64,000 bases of DNA from Ipomoea triloba (taxonomy: Eukaryota; Streptophyta; Magnoliopsida; Solanales; Convolvulaceae): assembly GCF_003576645.1 (NCBI RefSeq), contig NC_044930.1:14191293-14255292 (forward strand), read 5' to 3'. The notes under the pieces were generated by a model. That model was not told the origin of the DNA, searched no databases, and saw only the letters and a program-made list of their open reading frames with translations. This document shows positions 1 through 11,328 of the stretch, in pieces. Numbering within the stretch: the stretch's first letter is position 1; the number at the start of each line of letters is the position of its first letter. The position numbers and the translations under genes were made by a program.

Positions 1-370
1 CCCCCCCCCCCCTCCTCTCACCTTTAATCCCTTCATGATGAATTTAAGTGGGGTGAAACCTCTTCTTTCTTCCCATTTGTGTTTGGCAAAAAAATAAAAT
101 AAAAATTGAGATATATATATATATAAAGAAATTCTTCTTCTTAATTATTAAGGAGTTGGGATCATAATCCTTGGTATAGTAAGTTCCCTAGTTTTATTTA
201 GTTTATTTTATGGGTAGTTTAGAGATAAGATTTTGAGTTGGTTTCTTATATGCTTATGTGTATGTGCTTTGTTTGTGTTTGCTGGATGATGATAGAAGAA
301 GGGGATTGCCCATTCAAGCCTAAGAAATTTGGAGGAAAAGTTAACCTATTTGGTATTCCCAGCCCAACAG
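1..370. other. Gene-free sequence at window start
   Basis: Begins with a run of about twelve C, then AT-rich DNA with a short TA run near 112-125. No reading frame of interest. It may be the continuation of the LTR to the right, but no LTR terminus is visible here. Confidence 0.5.
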
Positions 371-1719
371 GCTAGTTATTATCTCTAACACCTAGGATTC
401 GTTTCTACCAGGTGCTCAAATCCACCAGAGCCAAAGGCCCACAAATATCAATTCGATATCATAGTATCATAATAATTCCTCACACGGTCCACAACCAGCA
501 TAATAATCTCAAGAAGGATTTAATCAACAAGGTACATATCTCTCAATTAAAGGATAATAAATATATAGGATTCCAAGAGAATAAATATACAAAGTAGAAC
601 AAAGGTGGTAACTCAAACTCAATTCAAGAACAAAAATTCCAACAAAAGAATATTAAGTTCAAAGGAGTTTATACAAGAATCATAGCGGAGTAACAAATAC
701 TCAATAGAATCATGGATAACAAGAAGACATAGATTTCCAATACTCACAAGATATAGAGATTATCAAAGAATAGGATTCATGAATGAATAATACTCAATAA
801 GAAAAGATAAGGATTTCTCAAGACATCATAGCACAACAAACTGAAATAGAAGGTAAACCACAACATTTCTGAATGAAACAGTACTATAACAGAAACCACA
901 TCACACTACACAAGACTGGGCAGCAGGACCAGAGGGTCCGCCACTCAAGCCCGCACAGTCACACAACAGAGGCAATGAAAATGATGCTTCCGTCACTTAC
1001 TTCCTAAAGTGCCCTCGCGGGGCTGACTCACAAGGCTACCGACCTCGTTGGTCAATTCCGCTTGGTCAAAATGAAGGATGAAACAATATGTTTCCAGAAT
1101 GGATTTTAGTAGGCAAAATAGGCAACTGTACTCATGCTTTCCAGAATAGAACACACCAACAACAACATGATGTCAAGAATAGAAAAAATGGCACATCAAT
1201 AATGCAAGAAAACTCAATAGAAGACACAATATCAAGGATATTCAACCATCAAAAGTTCAAGATATACAAGAATACACACATCAATATATAAGAGTGGAAA
1301 ATAGGTTTCATACGACATAGGGTTACATCTTGATGCCAAAGTCTCCCAATCCTCACTCTAGCAAGTCCTCCATGCCTTGATCATCTTAAGAACCCCAAAA
1401 CCCACTATAGAAATAGAGAAAGATCATAAAGATGGTGAAACCAAGGAGGAAAATGAAATAGGAAGTAGGATCTTACCATAAACCAACTTGAAAGATCATA
1501 AAGGATGAATCTTGACTTGTTTTGTTGAAGATAAAGGAAGATAGATATTTGGTGTGAAGGGGAAGCAAATGGCGTAAAGGAGAAGAAGAAGAAATGGGAA
1601 GAGAGAAAGTGTGATATCTAGATAAGGCTAAGTCTTGAATATATACTACAATATAGATATTACATATATGTAAGTATGTATATATTAGGGTGGAAGATTT
1701 AATAAAGAATGGGTTTGAA

Positions 1720-1721
<2 letters not shown>

Positions 1722-1766
<45 letters not shown>

Positions 1767-1845
1767 CAATTGTATATACAAGAATAAGTATTGGGCTAAA
1801 TGATTCATATTTCAAATAAATGAATACGTAGAATAAGGAGAAACA

Positions 1846-1880
<35 letters not shown>

Positions 1881-1959
1881 CAATTGTATATACAAGAATA
1901 AGTATTGGGCTAAATGATTCATATTTCAAATAAATGAATACGTAGAATAAGGAGAAACA

Positions 1960-1994
<35 letters not shown>

Positions 1995-2073
1995 CAATTG
2001 TATATACAAGAATAAGTATTGGGCTAAATGATTCATATTTCAAATAAATGAATACGTAGAATAAGGAGAAACA

Positions 2074-2108
<35 letters not shown>

Positions 2109-2187
2109 CAATTGTATATACAAGAATAAGTATTGGGCTAAATGATTCATATTTCAAATAAATGAATACGTAGAATAAGGAGAAACA

Positions 2188-2222
<35 letters not shown>

Positions 2223-2301
2223 CAATTGTATATACAAGAATAAGTATTGGGCTAAATGATTCATATTTCAAATAAATGAATACGTAGAATAAGGAGAAAC
2301 A

Positions 2302-2336
<35 letters not shown>

Positions 2337-2415
2337 CAATTGTATATACAAGAATAAGTATTGGGCTAAATGATTCATATTTCAAATAAATGAATACGTA
2401 GAATAAGGAGAAACA

Positions 2416-2450
<35 letters not shown>

Positions 2451-2529
2451 CAATTGTATATACAAGAATAAGTATTGGGCTAAATGATTCATATTTCAAA
2501 TAAATGAATACGTAGAATAAGGAGAAACA

Positions 2530-2564
<35 letters not shown>

Positions 2565-2643
2565 CAATTGTATATACAAGAATAAGTATTGGGCTAAATG
2601 ATTCATATTTCAAATAAATGAATACGTAGAATAAGGAGAAACA

Positions 2644-2678
<35 letters not shown>

Positions 2679-2757
2679 CAATTGTATATACAAGAATAAG
2701 TATTGGGCTAAATGATTCATATTTCAAATAAATGAATACGTAGAATAAGGAGAAACA

Positions 2758-2849
<92 letters not shown>
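1722..2849. repeat. Nine-copy 114-bp tandem array with TA microsatellites
   Basis: Units begin AACAATTGTATATACAAG at 1765, 1879, 1993, 2107, 2221, 2335, 2449, 2563 and 2677, so the period is exactly 114 bp. Each unit ends in a TA run of about 28-30 bp; the outer TA runs are longer (1722-1764 and about 2761-2849). Because 114 is divisible by three, a minus-strand frame of 38-residue repeats stays open through the array. That frame is a by-product of the repeat, not a gene. Confidence 0.95.
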
Positions 2850-2850
<1 letters not shown>

Positions 2851-2896
2851 TAGTAAAAAGAATTGGGCTTTTGATTTGGGAATTACCTTAGGAAAT

Positions 2897-4170
2897 TGAC
2901 GAGTGATGTATTTTTAGGGTGAGGTGCGATAATGGATATGGAAGTGGTAAAATGAAGAGTCAAGACTCCCCGAGTGTCGTGTCTCTCAAGGATGACAAAT
3001 TGGAACGAATTAGTGTTGGCATTTAGGAGGTTGAAATGAAAGAGTTACAGGAATAGCTAAGGCTAGATGTCATTTGTACGAAAGTTGGAAGGTTTAAAAT
3101 GGTTGTGTTTAAGAAAAATGTAAGGTGGAGATTGGGGCTCATGGCTAACCTATGTGGTCTACTATCTAGTGGTTTTGAAAGCAAATGACTCGGATTTGAC
3201 TAGGGAGTTCATGGCACTTCACCAAGTGGCGTCACACTTAGACTCCCACATCCTCATTCGGTTGGGGCATTTTCTCAAACACCTTGTCTACCACTCCTCT
3301 CGGACCTCTTCCTTTCGGACTAAGGGCGGAGATGTGGGTGAGTTGGACTCGTGAGTGGCCACTATCGCGCACTCACTCACTTTCACTGGGTTTGCTACCT
3401 AATGTGGCCACACTTAGGCACAAAGCATAATGAACATCAACCACACAAGTTTTATCATCCAACAATCACAAAGCTCACATTTTTCAAGCAAAGTTATATC
3501 AAATCAACCACATAGTTAGCTTCGGGGCCACCAATCCCCTTTCTACTCTAAGCTATCATTAAAATAAAGAAGCAAGAAGAAGAAATGAAAGTTTCAAAGA
3601 AAACAAACATTAAAGCAAAATAAACATTGAAGAGAAGAGTATCATCCATGGTGAATGGTTCCTTTACATTTTGTTCTTGAAACTTCAATCCTTTTATCTT
3701 GATCTTGAATCTATTCTAAGAGAAAGGAAGTTTTCTCCCAAGAGGGGAGAAAACTCTAAGGAATTTCAGATCTAAAACTATTCTATGCCCTCTTTAGGTT
3801 TTCGGAAAAGGGGTTTAAATAGGCAACCCAAAGCCAAAATTCCCGAAGTGGCCCCTGTGGCCAAACCATGCCATCACCACGCGTGGTGGAGGGTATGGAC
3901 AGCTACTGGAAATGTTCCACACCCATCCACACGCGTGTTGGCTTGTGTGGGAGGTTCCTGCTTTTGTGGCTTCTTTGCTTTTTGTTCCGTTTTGGCCTTG
4001 AATCCCTTTTTGATCTGTGAAACACTTCAAAACTTTTTTCTAAAATTTGCATTAGAATTTTTTGATCACATCCGAGCTTAAAATGCATGAGATTGTCATA
4101 AACGGGTGGCAAAACTACGCATTCTATCCTATTTTTTACCCTTAATATGTACTATTCTTGGTGCTTATCA
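2897..4170 (-). mobile_element. Solo LTR, Athila/Tat-like, 5-bp TSD GAAAT
   Basis: A 1274-bp sequence with TG...CA ends (TGACGAGTGA ... GTGCTTATCA) flanked by perfect direct repeats GAAAT at 2892-2896 and 4171-4175. On the minus strand it starts TGATAAGCACC, a start common in Athila/Tat LTRs, and has a TATA-like CTATTTAAACC at 3811-3822. There is no internal coding region, so this is a solo LTR left by LTR-LTR recombination. The part at about 3190-3410 resembles 34780-34960, placed here in the 3' LTR of the large Athila-like element. Confidence 0.8.
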
Positions 4171-4275
4171 GAAATATTCTTAATTCAAGAGTTGGGCTTA
4201 ATAAAAAGAATGAATTTAATTTTGGAAAATAATTGTGCAGGGTAATTCCAGAATAATTTATTATAGGGTGTCACA

Positions 4276-5164
4276 CAAATCATCCACTAAGGAATGGATG
4301 ATTCATAATAGAATTAGTTACACTATTGATCATGGTCCGCTCAGATTAATCTTGTCATCTAAAAATAAAATACACCATTTCTATTTTAATTCACGGAGTC
4401 CTTTTAGTTGGAAAAGTAGAAAGGGTGAAAGATCATTGGAAAATGGTTGAGGTCTGGCCTCAACCAAGTCTTAAGACTTAAAAATTGGTTGATGTCCTAC
4501 CTCAACCATGATCAGCAAAAAAAAAAAAAAAAGAAAAAAAAACACAAACGAACAAACAAACAAACTATCGTTCCCTAAGTGTGTGGGAGGTTAGACTTTA
4601 CCCATCCGCCAGAAGTGATAGTCCCTTGAATACAAGAACACTGATAGTGTTGGTTAGGGGTTCACCGTTATGCGTAACTTTAACAGGACCATGGAGTTCA
4701 ACCCTTGTGATACTCGATGGCATCCTTGTCGCACCTGTACCAGAGTCGAAATCATAGCATTTCAAGTTAGAATCATGTGATTTTCCTTGGCGTAAACCAT
4801 GGAGGGGGTTTAAAAATGAAAAGAAGGGGGAGTAGGGTTGGGTTTGTCCGAATCCCTGGCTTGATTAGCCGAGGATCATAGTGTTTCTCCGCAAAGCGTG
4901 GCGTTGAGTCTATCTTTGACTACTTTGGTTAGGTGGGAGAACATTATTGTTTGGACCCTATGTTGTTATTTGCTATTACCATAGGTTTAAGGGAGACAAC
5001 GAGGCTAACAAATAAGTTCGTGGCTAAAGGGATAGCTTTGGTTGTTTTTCCCAAGCTGACTCCGTTACACTCGTAACTAGGAATTACCTCCTAGATGACT
5101 TAGCTACGCTCGCAGCTCGAGAGTATGGGGGGCTGGTGACGGGATAATTGGATAAGATGGACTA
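4276..5164. other. Unassigned repeat-like sequence
   Basis: Contains the near-repeat GGTC(T)GGCCTCAACCA / GATGTCCTACCTCAACCA around 4450-4510, an A-rich tract at 4518-4540 and moderately GC-rich text to 5150. No coding similarity recognised. It may be internal sequence of an old LTR element. Confidence 0.35.
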
Positions 5165-5392
5165 AACTTGGAACACTCTTAGTCTAACTCATCAGAGCAA
5201 TTAACACAGTTAAATATTGGCAAATTCACGGGGTCTTTCTCTGCCCATTTAACGGTCCAGGTACACCCAAGTTCGCTCCGAGAGGCACAGGAGCTGGCCC
5301 ATGGGGAATCGTCACTTGTGGGAATTGAACCCGGGTTCTCCCGAAATTCTCCCCCACAAAGAGAGCTCATTTGCCACTTGAGCTACCCCATT
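5165..5392 (-). mobile_element. tRNA-derived SINE
   Basis: On the minus strand a Pol III A box TAGCTCAAGTGG lies at 5385-5374 and a B box GGGTTCAATTCC at 5332-5321, about 41 bp apart, as in plant SINEs. The 5' end is near 5392. The 3' end is uncertain and no poly-A tail or target duplication could be fixed. A functional tRNA is excluded because the sequence between the boxes does not fold as a cloverleaf by eye and the unit continues well past tRNA length. Confidence 0.65.
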
Positions 5393-6120
5393 GGGTTTAA
5401 AACCTAGGTTCCTATGATAGGTGGGGAACATGCTCAAAACTTGTACTCGAACTATTAACAATACAACTTGTCTCTATTTACTTACAAATATTTTTTGATA
5501 ACATTCTTACTGTCACACGCGATACGTAAGAGTAAGTGTCTAATGTAAAAAATTATGATTATAATAAAATAATTCAAATAATAATAATATTATTAAAATA
5601 AATTATACAAGTCATAGAATCTATATTATATTCTATCTATATGTATTTATAATAGTATTTTCTTATGATTTCCGATTACTTTCTTCATTGTTTATTTTCT
5701 TTAGTATTTTCTTATGATTTTTTTTTGTGTTTAATAGTATTTTTGGTGTAGTTTCTAAATATATAAATATTATATACTAATAATAAACATTACATTATTA
5801 AAAATTGAATTGTAAATAACTTCAATCAAGACTGATTAACCGAACCAAACACATAATAAAAGTGACAGAGAGAATGATCGGTAAATATGTAAATGATATT
5901 TTATAGTATATATTCAATTTAATAGAGTATTTAATAATTATGTAATTATTTTGTTACGTAATGTATTAAAGGTAAATATAATAATTAGGTAATTGATATA
6001 ATAATTAATACTTTGCTAATAGAATATTTAATGATGTAAGAGCAATTTGGTCTGAAAAATTAAAATATAATATTTTCAATATAATAGTTTATTGTGTAAA
6101 GAATATAACTAATGAATAGA
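5393..6120. other. AT-rich gene-free sequence
   Basis: Very AT-rich with short A and T runs. No open frame, TIR pair or tRNA-like element seen. Confidence 0.6.
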
Positions 6121-6123
6121 TGT

Positions 6124-6143
6124 AATAACAATAACAACAACAC

Positions 6144-6193
<50 letters not shown>

Positions 6194-6261
6194 CCAACAA
6201 CAACACCAACAACACCAACAACAACAACAACAACAACAACAATAACAATAATAATAATAAG
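6124..6261. repeat. AAC trinucleotide microsatellite
   Basis: About 45 AAC-type units with occasional ACC and AAT variants, passing into AAT repeats at the right. The Asn-, Val- and Leu-rich open frames over it are products of the repeat. Confidence 0.97.
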
Positions 6262-6269
6262 ACAAAAAT

Positions 6270-6348
6270 TTGTGTGAGACCGTCTCACGGATCTCAATCT
6301 GTGAGACGGGTCAGATATTTGATTACTGAGTGAAACGGTCTCACACAA
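6270..6348. mobile_element. 79-bp miniature inverted-repeat element
   Basis: Terminal inverted repeats of 19 bp: TTGTGTGAGACCGTCTCAC at 6270-6288 and its complement at 6330-6348 with one mismatch. The middle holds another short inverted motif (GTCTCACGGATC ... GATCTCAATCTGTGAGAC type). This GTGTGAGACCGTCTCAC repeat is widespread in dicot genomes by general knowledge. It sits between two AAT-type microsatellites. Confidence 0.7.
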
Positions 6349-6920
6349 GTGTTACCCTAATAATAATAATAATAATAATAATAATATGAAAAATACTACG
6401 TGTACTCCTTTCACAAATTTTTGGATGTAAACAACTTTTTTCTAGATCGACAAAATGAAAATATTATATCCATACTTGCTATACTAAGAACATAATTGAT
6501 GGAGTAGAATTTCAGATTATCGTAGACATATAATAATATATCCATCGGATGAGAAAAGAGAAATAATAAGCATATCTCTATGTATTGACTAAGTCAAATT
6601 TATAGCTGGCGTAGGTGTATATTGAATACAGAATGTCTCGGGTACAGTGGATAGGGGACTGCAAAATGAATCATGCATGTAAGTCAATCATTGAGATGCA
6701 TGGAGGGTGTAGCTTCTATAGAACGACAGCAAAGCAAAAGAATTGACTTGGAGTTGAAAGATCAAACTGTTACATAATCATGAGAATAGTATATATTAGT
6801 CTATTCCATCTTTCTCAATTATTTATACTTTTTAAAATATTATAATCAATCTAATTATGTCGGATTTTTTAAAATATCAAGTTTATGTATGAAAATAATT
6901 TAAATATATTTACTAAAGAG
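6349..6920. other. AT-rich gene-free sequence
   Basis: Starts with an AAT microsatellite (about 6358-6387). Nothing else recognised. Confidence 0.6.
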
Positions 6921-6930
6921 CTGAGATTAA

Positions 6931-7088
6931 CTTACCTGGACGGGTTCAATGGGCGATCTGCAAGGCCATGGCCTAGGTTGATGATTTCCATTGCACTTTG
7001 AAAGGGTGTTAACCTAAGGTCTACATTATAGGTGGAGTCTACGTCATAATTTATGGTAGAGGGGGCCTGCGTTTAAAAAAATAAAGAT
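6931..7088 (+). mobile_element. Short retroposon (SINE or truncated LINE) with TSD
   Basis: A 158-bp GC-richer insert with an A-rich end (TTTAAAAAAATAAAG) flanked by the 10-bp direct repeat CTGAGATTAA at 6921-6930 and 7089-7098. An A tail and a target duplication over 7 bp are the signature of target-primed reverse transcription. A possible B-box-like GGGTTCAATGG lies near 6942. There is no reverse transcriptase, so it is a SINE or a 5'-truncated LINE end. Confidence 0.7.
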
Positions 7089-7211
7089 CTGAGATTAAAT
7101 AAAATGGTTTTCCCTTCTCTTTTTGGTTAAAAGTTATAGTGATTAAGGATGGTAATTTACATGGCAAATTAGTTGTATGGATCATGATCCAAAATGACGT
7201 CGTTGAATTTT

Positions 7212-7368
7212 ATGAGTTAAAATAATGTACATTATGATTTAGAATAATATACATTATGCGTTAGAATTATGTACTTTATGTGTTAAATAATGTACATTAT
7301 GTGTAAGACTAATGAAACTTCTGGGTAAGATAATATATTTTATGAGTTAGAATAATGTACATTATAAG
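7212..7368. repeat. Degenerate tandem repeat around ATGTACATTATG
   Basis: At least five imperfect copies of a 20-30 bp motif, GTTAGAATAATGTACATTAT with variants, directly left of the nested element block. Confidence 0.75.
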
Positions 7369-7569
7369 TTATAAAAAAGAGTTAATACCCATTTTGAATC
7401 ATTGACTATTAGGTAATGCGTAATTTAGTCTCTCAACAATAAAAGTACCCAATTTAGTCATCTAAATTGTAAAATCATACCCAATTTGGTCCTCCGTTAC
7501 AATTGCCATCCATCCACTGTTATAGAGAGGGGCAACAACGTCTTTTTATCTAATAATCAAGGGACCAGA

Positions 7570-7581
7570 ATGGGTATTAAC

Positions 7582-7628
<47 letters not shown>
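7570..7628. repeat. ATT microsatellite
   Basis: About 19 ATT units directly at the left end of the inner foldback element. Confidence 0.9.
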
Positions 7629-8057
7629 GTTAATTCCACTAGAGGTCCCTTGTCTTTGGTAGGGGGGTGTGCATTCGGTTAACCGAACTGAATTAACCAA
7701 AATTTTAAAACCTTTAACCGTTAACTGATAAGGTGAATTAACATATAAATATGCTTTAATAGTATTAACTTTTAAGTAAATTTTATGTGTTCGTGCAAGA
7801 ACGAAGTATATTTCAGGTGTTTATGCCGCAATGATTGAAAACCGGGACCTAGGCATGATGAAGCGTAAAATGAAGGTGAATCAGGATGAATTCAAGACAA
7901 AATGGTGCAAGACTGAATGGCTAAAATCATAACAAAGTTCAATGGAGCAACGGAACAAGGATTTAAGCCAAACCGTACCACCGGGAAGGTGTCAAGCAGA
8001 GTGACATCTTTGACACATTAGCTTGACGACCACTGACCAGAAAGTAGTCACGGGAGT

Positions 8058-8213
8058 CACGGTGGAGGTCACGTCGTGACCTCCACAGTGACCACCGTGA
8101 CCACTTTGCTGATTTCAGTGGTCACTCTACTGGTCACGCCGTGACCAGTAGAGTGACTACTGAAATCTGCAAAGTCGTGGCTTGGTCACAGTGGTGGTCA
8201 CGGTGTGACCACC
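8058..8213. repeat. Cluster of three hairpins in LTR U3
   Basis: Three consecutive imperfect palindromes share a GTCACG...CGTGAC core: centre 8074 (arms about 16 bp), centre 8139 (arms about 35 bp, 8104-8138 against 8140-8174, few mismatches), centre near 8202 (arms about 11 bp). All lie 50-200 bp upstream of the TATA box. Confidence 0.88.
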
Positions 8214-8262
8214 ACCATGACCAGGCAAATTGGTGGCGGTTTTTGGGCGCGATTTCTCCAAC

Positions 8263-8270
8263 TATAAATA
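8263..8270 (+). promoter_or_regulatory. TATA box of the solo LTR
   Basis: TATAAATA in an otherwise mixed context, followed within 80 bp by pyrimidine-rich sequence. It fits an LTR U3 promoter on the plus strand. Confidence 0.55.
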
Positions 8271-10158
8271 GCCATAGGCTTTATTTTTAGATTATCTTTC
8301 AAAATTTTTAAGTCCTCTTTTAGTTTCCCTCTCTACAAACACTTTAGAACATAAATCCTTTGTAATTCCATTACTTTTGAAGAAGATTTAGGAAGAATTA
8401 TTCATTGTAATTGCACATTAAACTTCAATTTCAGATTTGCTTTGTACAAATTCAAGCAAGTAAGATTTTCTATTTCTTCTTCTTGCAATTATCAATTCCT
8501 TTTTGTATTTAAATCCATTGCATAGTATTCCAATTGCTTTTAATTATCAATTCCATTATGAGTAGTTAAATCCTTTAGGGATTTAGATTGAATTGCTATG
8601 TATGAATGCTTATATGAACTAAATTGTTTAATCTAGGTTTTTCATTGCTTTTATAATGAATGTGATTGTGGAATTAGGAAATTATTTGACACTTGTTTGG
8701 TTAGGATCCAATATTGACAAGAGATGTATGGAATTGGTGTTTCACCTATGAGAATAGGGATTCACCATGGCCAATCCTTCCCACATTTCTAACTTGCCCT
8801 TGAGAAAGGGAAGTTGGAAGAGATTATGCACACAAGGTGTTTGATTAAATAACTCATCTAGTCTAATTGCTATGAGAATGGGGTTAGAATTTTGGTGGTA
8901 GCCATTGTCCACGAGAGTGGCATTGGCATTAACGTGATCCCCTCACTTCATTGTTTAGCATTGTTTAGCCTATAACCTTAGAACATTATAAAACCATTTG
9001 TGCATTGCTATTTGATTTAAATCCTCCTGTTTATCATTGTTTATTTCTTAAATCAATTACTTGTTTTGTCTTGATCTCATGAAATCAAATATATCATTTT
9101 GGTTAGCTTTCCAACACTTGATGAACTCGTGTTTAATCCCTTGCTACTCGAATCCCTCCTAACCATTCCTAGAGGACGACAATCACTAATTAAACCACTA
9201 AAAATACAACTTTCATTAATCGAACCGAAGTTTGAGTTACCGAATTAATCGAACCGAAATTATTTTTGGTTAATCGGTCGGTTAACCGTTTCACCGAACT
9301 TTTTAAACCTAAAATATAAAATTCTAAAAATAACACCTAAATTAATAAATTCAATTAAAATAAAATACAAATCATCCATAATTTCAAATATTCAAACATC
9401 CATAACTTCAAATCTTCAATCCAATTAGTATTTAGTATTTATATTTAATTATCTATATATATATTCGGTTAACCTTTCGGTTAATTCGGTTACCGGACCT
9501 TTAGAACCGAATTAACCGTTAACCGAAGTTTCAAGATTCCTTTAACCATTAACCAAACCGAATTTTTCGGTTCAGTTAATGGTTAACCGAAATTTTTCGG
9601 TTCGGTCGATTAACCAAAAAATTTCGGTGAATTGCACACCCCTAGTCTTTGGTAGTAATATCAAATTTAGTCTCAAACTATTGTTTTTGCCATTTAACAT
9701 CCCAGACTATTATTTTTTAGACACTTTTAGTCCTTTCTCATGACTTTTTCTATTTTTAGTAAGGGCATTTTTGCCTTTTTATATTATTCTTTTATAATTT
9801 TTCCGGTTCAACCAATTTAATTGGTTTAGGACTTTAGATAACCTCTGGTTTTTAGTAACCATATTTCTCAACCGATTTTTAGTAAAGTCCTAAACCAATT
9901 AAACTGGTTGAAACGGGAAAAAATAACAAAAGAAAAATATGAAGAGACAAAAATGCCCTTACTAAAAATAGGAAAAGTTATGAGAAGGACTAAAAATGTC
10001 CAAAAAATAATAATCTGTGATGTTAAATGGCAAAAACGATAGTCTGGGGCTAAATTTGGAATTGCCAACAAAGACAAGGCATCTCTTGTGGAATTAACTC
10101 TTATTATTATATTTGATTTTGAGATAATGTCTCTTAGTTTTGTTTTGTATATCGAGAT

Positions 10159-10420
10159 TAGGGGTGTGCAATCGGTTAACCGAACCATTTTAACTGAAGT
10201 TTTTAAAATTTAACTGTTAACCGAACAGAACTTTGTATTACTGAATTAACCGAATTGAAATTTTTTTCAGTTAATTACTTTTTAAAGATAAAGTGTTAAA
10301 TCCTAAAAATAATACCTATAATAATAAATTCAATTAAAATAATGTAAATAATAATAAATCCATAAGAAAATATACAAAAACAATACCATAACAACATTAC
10401 AAATTTATAGAGATCTTACT

Positions 10421-10464
<44 letters not shown>

Positions 10465-10576
10465 TATACCATTAACCGAATTTTTAAAAAACCTTTAACC
10501 ATTAACCGAACCGAAAAAATTCGGTTAAAAAAATGTTAACCGAACTTTGTCAGTTCAATCGGTTTCCACACCCATA
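10159..10576. mobile_element. Second hAT-type MITE of the same TIR family
   Basis: Starts TAGGGGTGTGCAATCGG and ends CCACACCCATA, with CGGTTAACCGAA-rich subterminal DNA matching the 7660-9644 element. The flanking 8-mers ATCGAGAT and ATCAAAAC match at five of eight positions, so the target duplication is decayed or absent. It includes a CA microsatellite at about 10423-10460. Confidence 0.65.
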
Positions 10577-11328
10577 ATCAAAACAAGCCTGTTGATCTTA
10601 CGTATTTTCACAAGATTTCTTTCAAACAATCCAAGTCCGTCCAGGAGCACAATAATTTCACTGCAAATCGAATCATCAAAAGATGTCATTATGCTCCGAA
10701 AATGACTAAAAAGTGGTCAAGTGAGTGAAGCATTATTTGAAGATCATTATAGAATTCGATTTTTGTCAGCACTCTCTCAATTAAACCCATCACATGTGAT
10801 TGTCCTAATAATGCCGTTTGGCTTTCTTATGTGATTTGATTGTTATTACATATGAGTGAAATTTATCATGTGCACATATAAAATAATGATTGCGAATTTA
10901 TCTCGTCAAAAAAAAAAAAAAAAAAAAGAAGAGAGAGAGGACATCTTGATAGTGGATCGATCAAGATCAAACTAAAGATGTTTTGTGAAAATCGTTTTTC
11001 AAGAACAAAGACCACATTAAACAAATTTAAAATGGGGGAAATCTTAGAATACATCATATGATGCCGTAATGGCTATGCCAACTCTAGGCAGCAAATAACA
11101 ATTATAAAGTTAGATTCAAAAGGATAATAATTAGCGCACTCTAATCAATGTTTATTTAACTAAAAGGAAAAAAAATTAAGATTTCATTAGTTTTCTTAGT
11201 CCATTAACGCACACCACATTTAAGGACAGATAGACAGACTTTATTAGTTTACATTTTAGTTTTTAAAATAATATTGTAGGAAGTAATATGGTGATGAGAG
11301 ACATAGTAGTAGTAGTAGTAGGTGTTTG

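Larger units (their letters stand above)
370..4275 (-). mobile_element. Tekay-like gypsy LTR, left end unresolved, interrupted
   Basis: The right end reads ...AGGGTGTCACA (so the minus strand starts TGTGACACCCT), the terminus type of the solo LTR at 35084-37680 (TGTRACACCCC). Internal order also agrees with that LTR: an AC-rich stretch, a GC-richer block near 920-1070, a purine-rich segment containing AAATGGCGT near 1570, then TA-rich DNA. It is interrupted by the 2897-4170 solo LTR. No left terminus or target duplication was found, so the left limit is approximate. Assignment to the Tekay/Del group rests on similarity within this window only. Confidence 0.5.
7726..9215 (+). mobile_element. 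Solo LTR (gypsy-like) nested in the hAT element
   Basis: A 1490-bp insert with TG...CA ends (TGATAAGGTG ... ACTTTCA) between TTAAC (7721-7725) and TTAAT (9216-9220), a 5-bp target duplication with one transition. Excising it restores the continuous AACCGTTAAC/CGAACCGAAG text of the hAT subterminal region. It has a TATA box at 8263-8270 and a cluster of strong hairpins just upstream of it. No coding sequence. Confidence 0.75.
7660..9644. mobile_element. Non-autonomous hAT element, TSD GTCTTTGG
   Basis: The ends are TAGGGG(GG)TGTGCA at 7660 and TGCACACCCCTA at 9644, a typical hAT terminus. The perfect 8-bp duplication GTCTTTGG flanks it (7652-7659, 9645-9652), as expected for hAT. Subterminal parts are dense in the motif CGGTTAACCGAA and its variants. 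Most of its length is a later solo LTR; without it the element is about 495 bp and lacks a transposase. Confidence 0.88.
7629..10100. mobile_element. Inner foldback MITE, split by a hAT element
   Basis: The left end GTTAATTCCACTAGAGG (7629) matches the complement of the right end (10084-10100), and the arms continue inward: 9645-9850 is an inverted copy of about 9885-10070, including AAGGGCATTTTTG and TTTAATTGGTTTAGGACTTTA. The left arm is cut at 7652-7659/9645-9652 by the hAT insertion. TTATTATTA flanks both ends (7620-7628, 10101-10109) but lies in microsatellite on the left, so it is weak evidence of a 9-bp target duplication. Confidence 0.75.

Noticed and set aside
1699..2727. 342-codon open frame of 38-residue Tyr/Ile repeats
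   Set aside because: It is the 114-bp tandem array read in a frame that stays open because the period is divisible by three. The composition is TA-repeat derived and no start context or family fits.
5321..5385. Functional tRNA gene
   Set aside because: A and B boxes are present, but the flanking stems do not form a cloverleaf and the unit is SINE-like in length.
6060..6348. Poly-Asn, poly-Val and poly-Leu frames
   Set aside because: All are translations of the AAC/AAT microsatellite.
8040..8220. CRISPR-like repeats
   Set aside because: The GTCACG repeats are palindromic hairpins with irregular spacing in a plant LTR, with no spacer structure.
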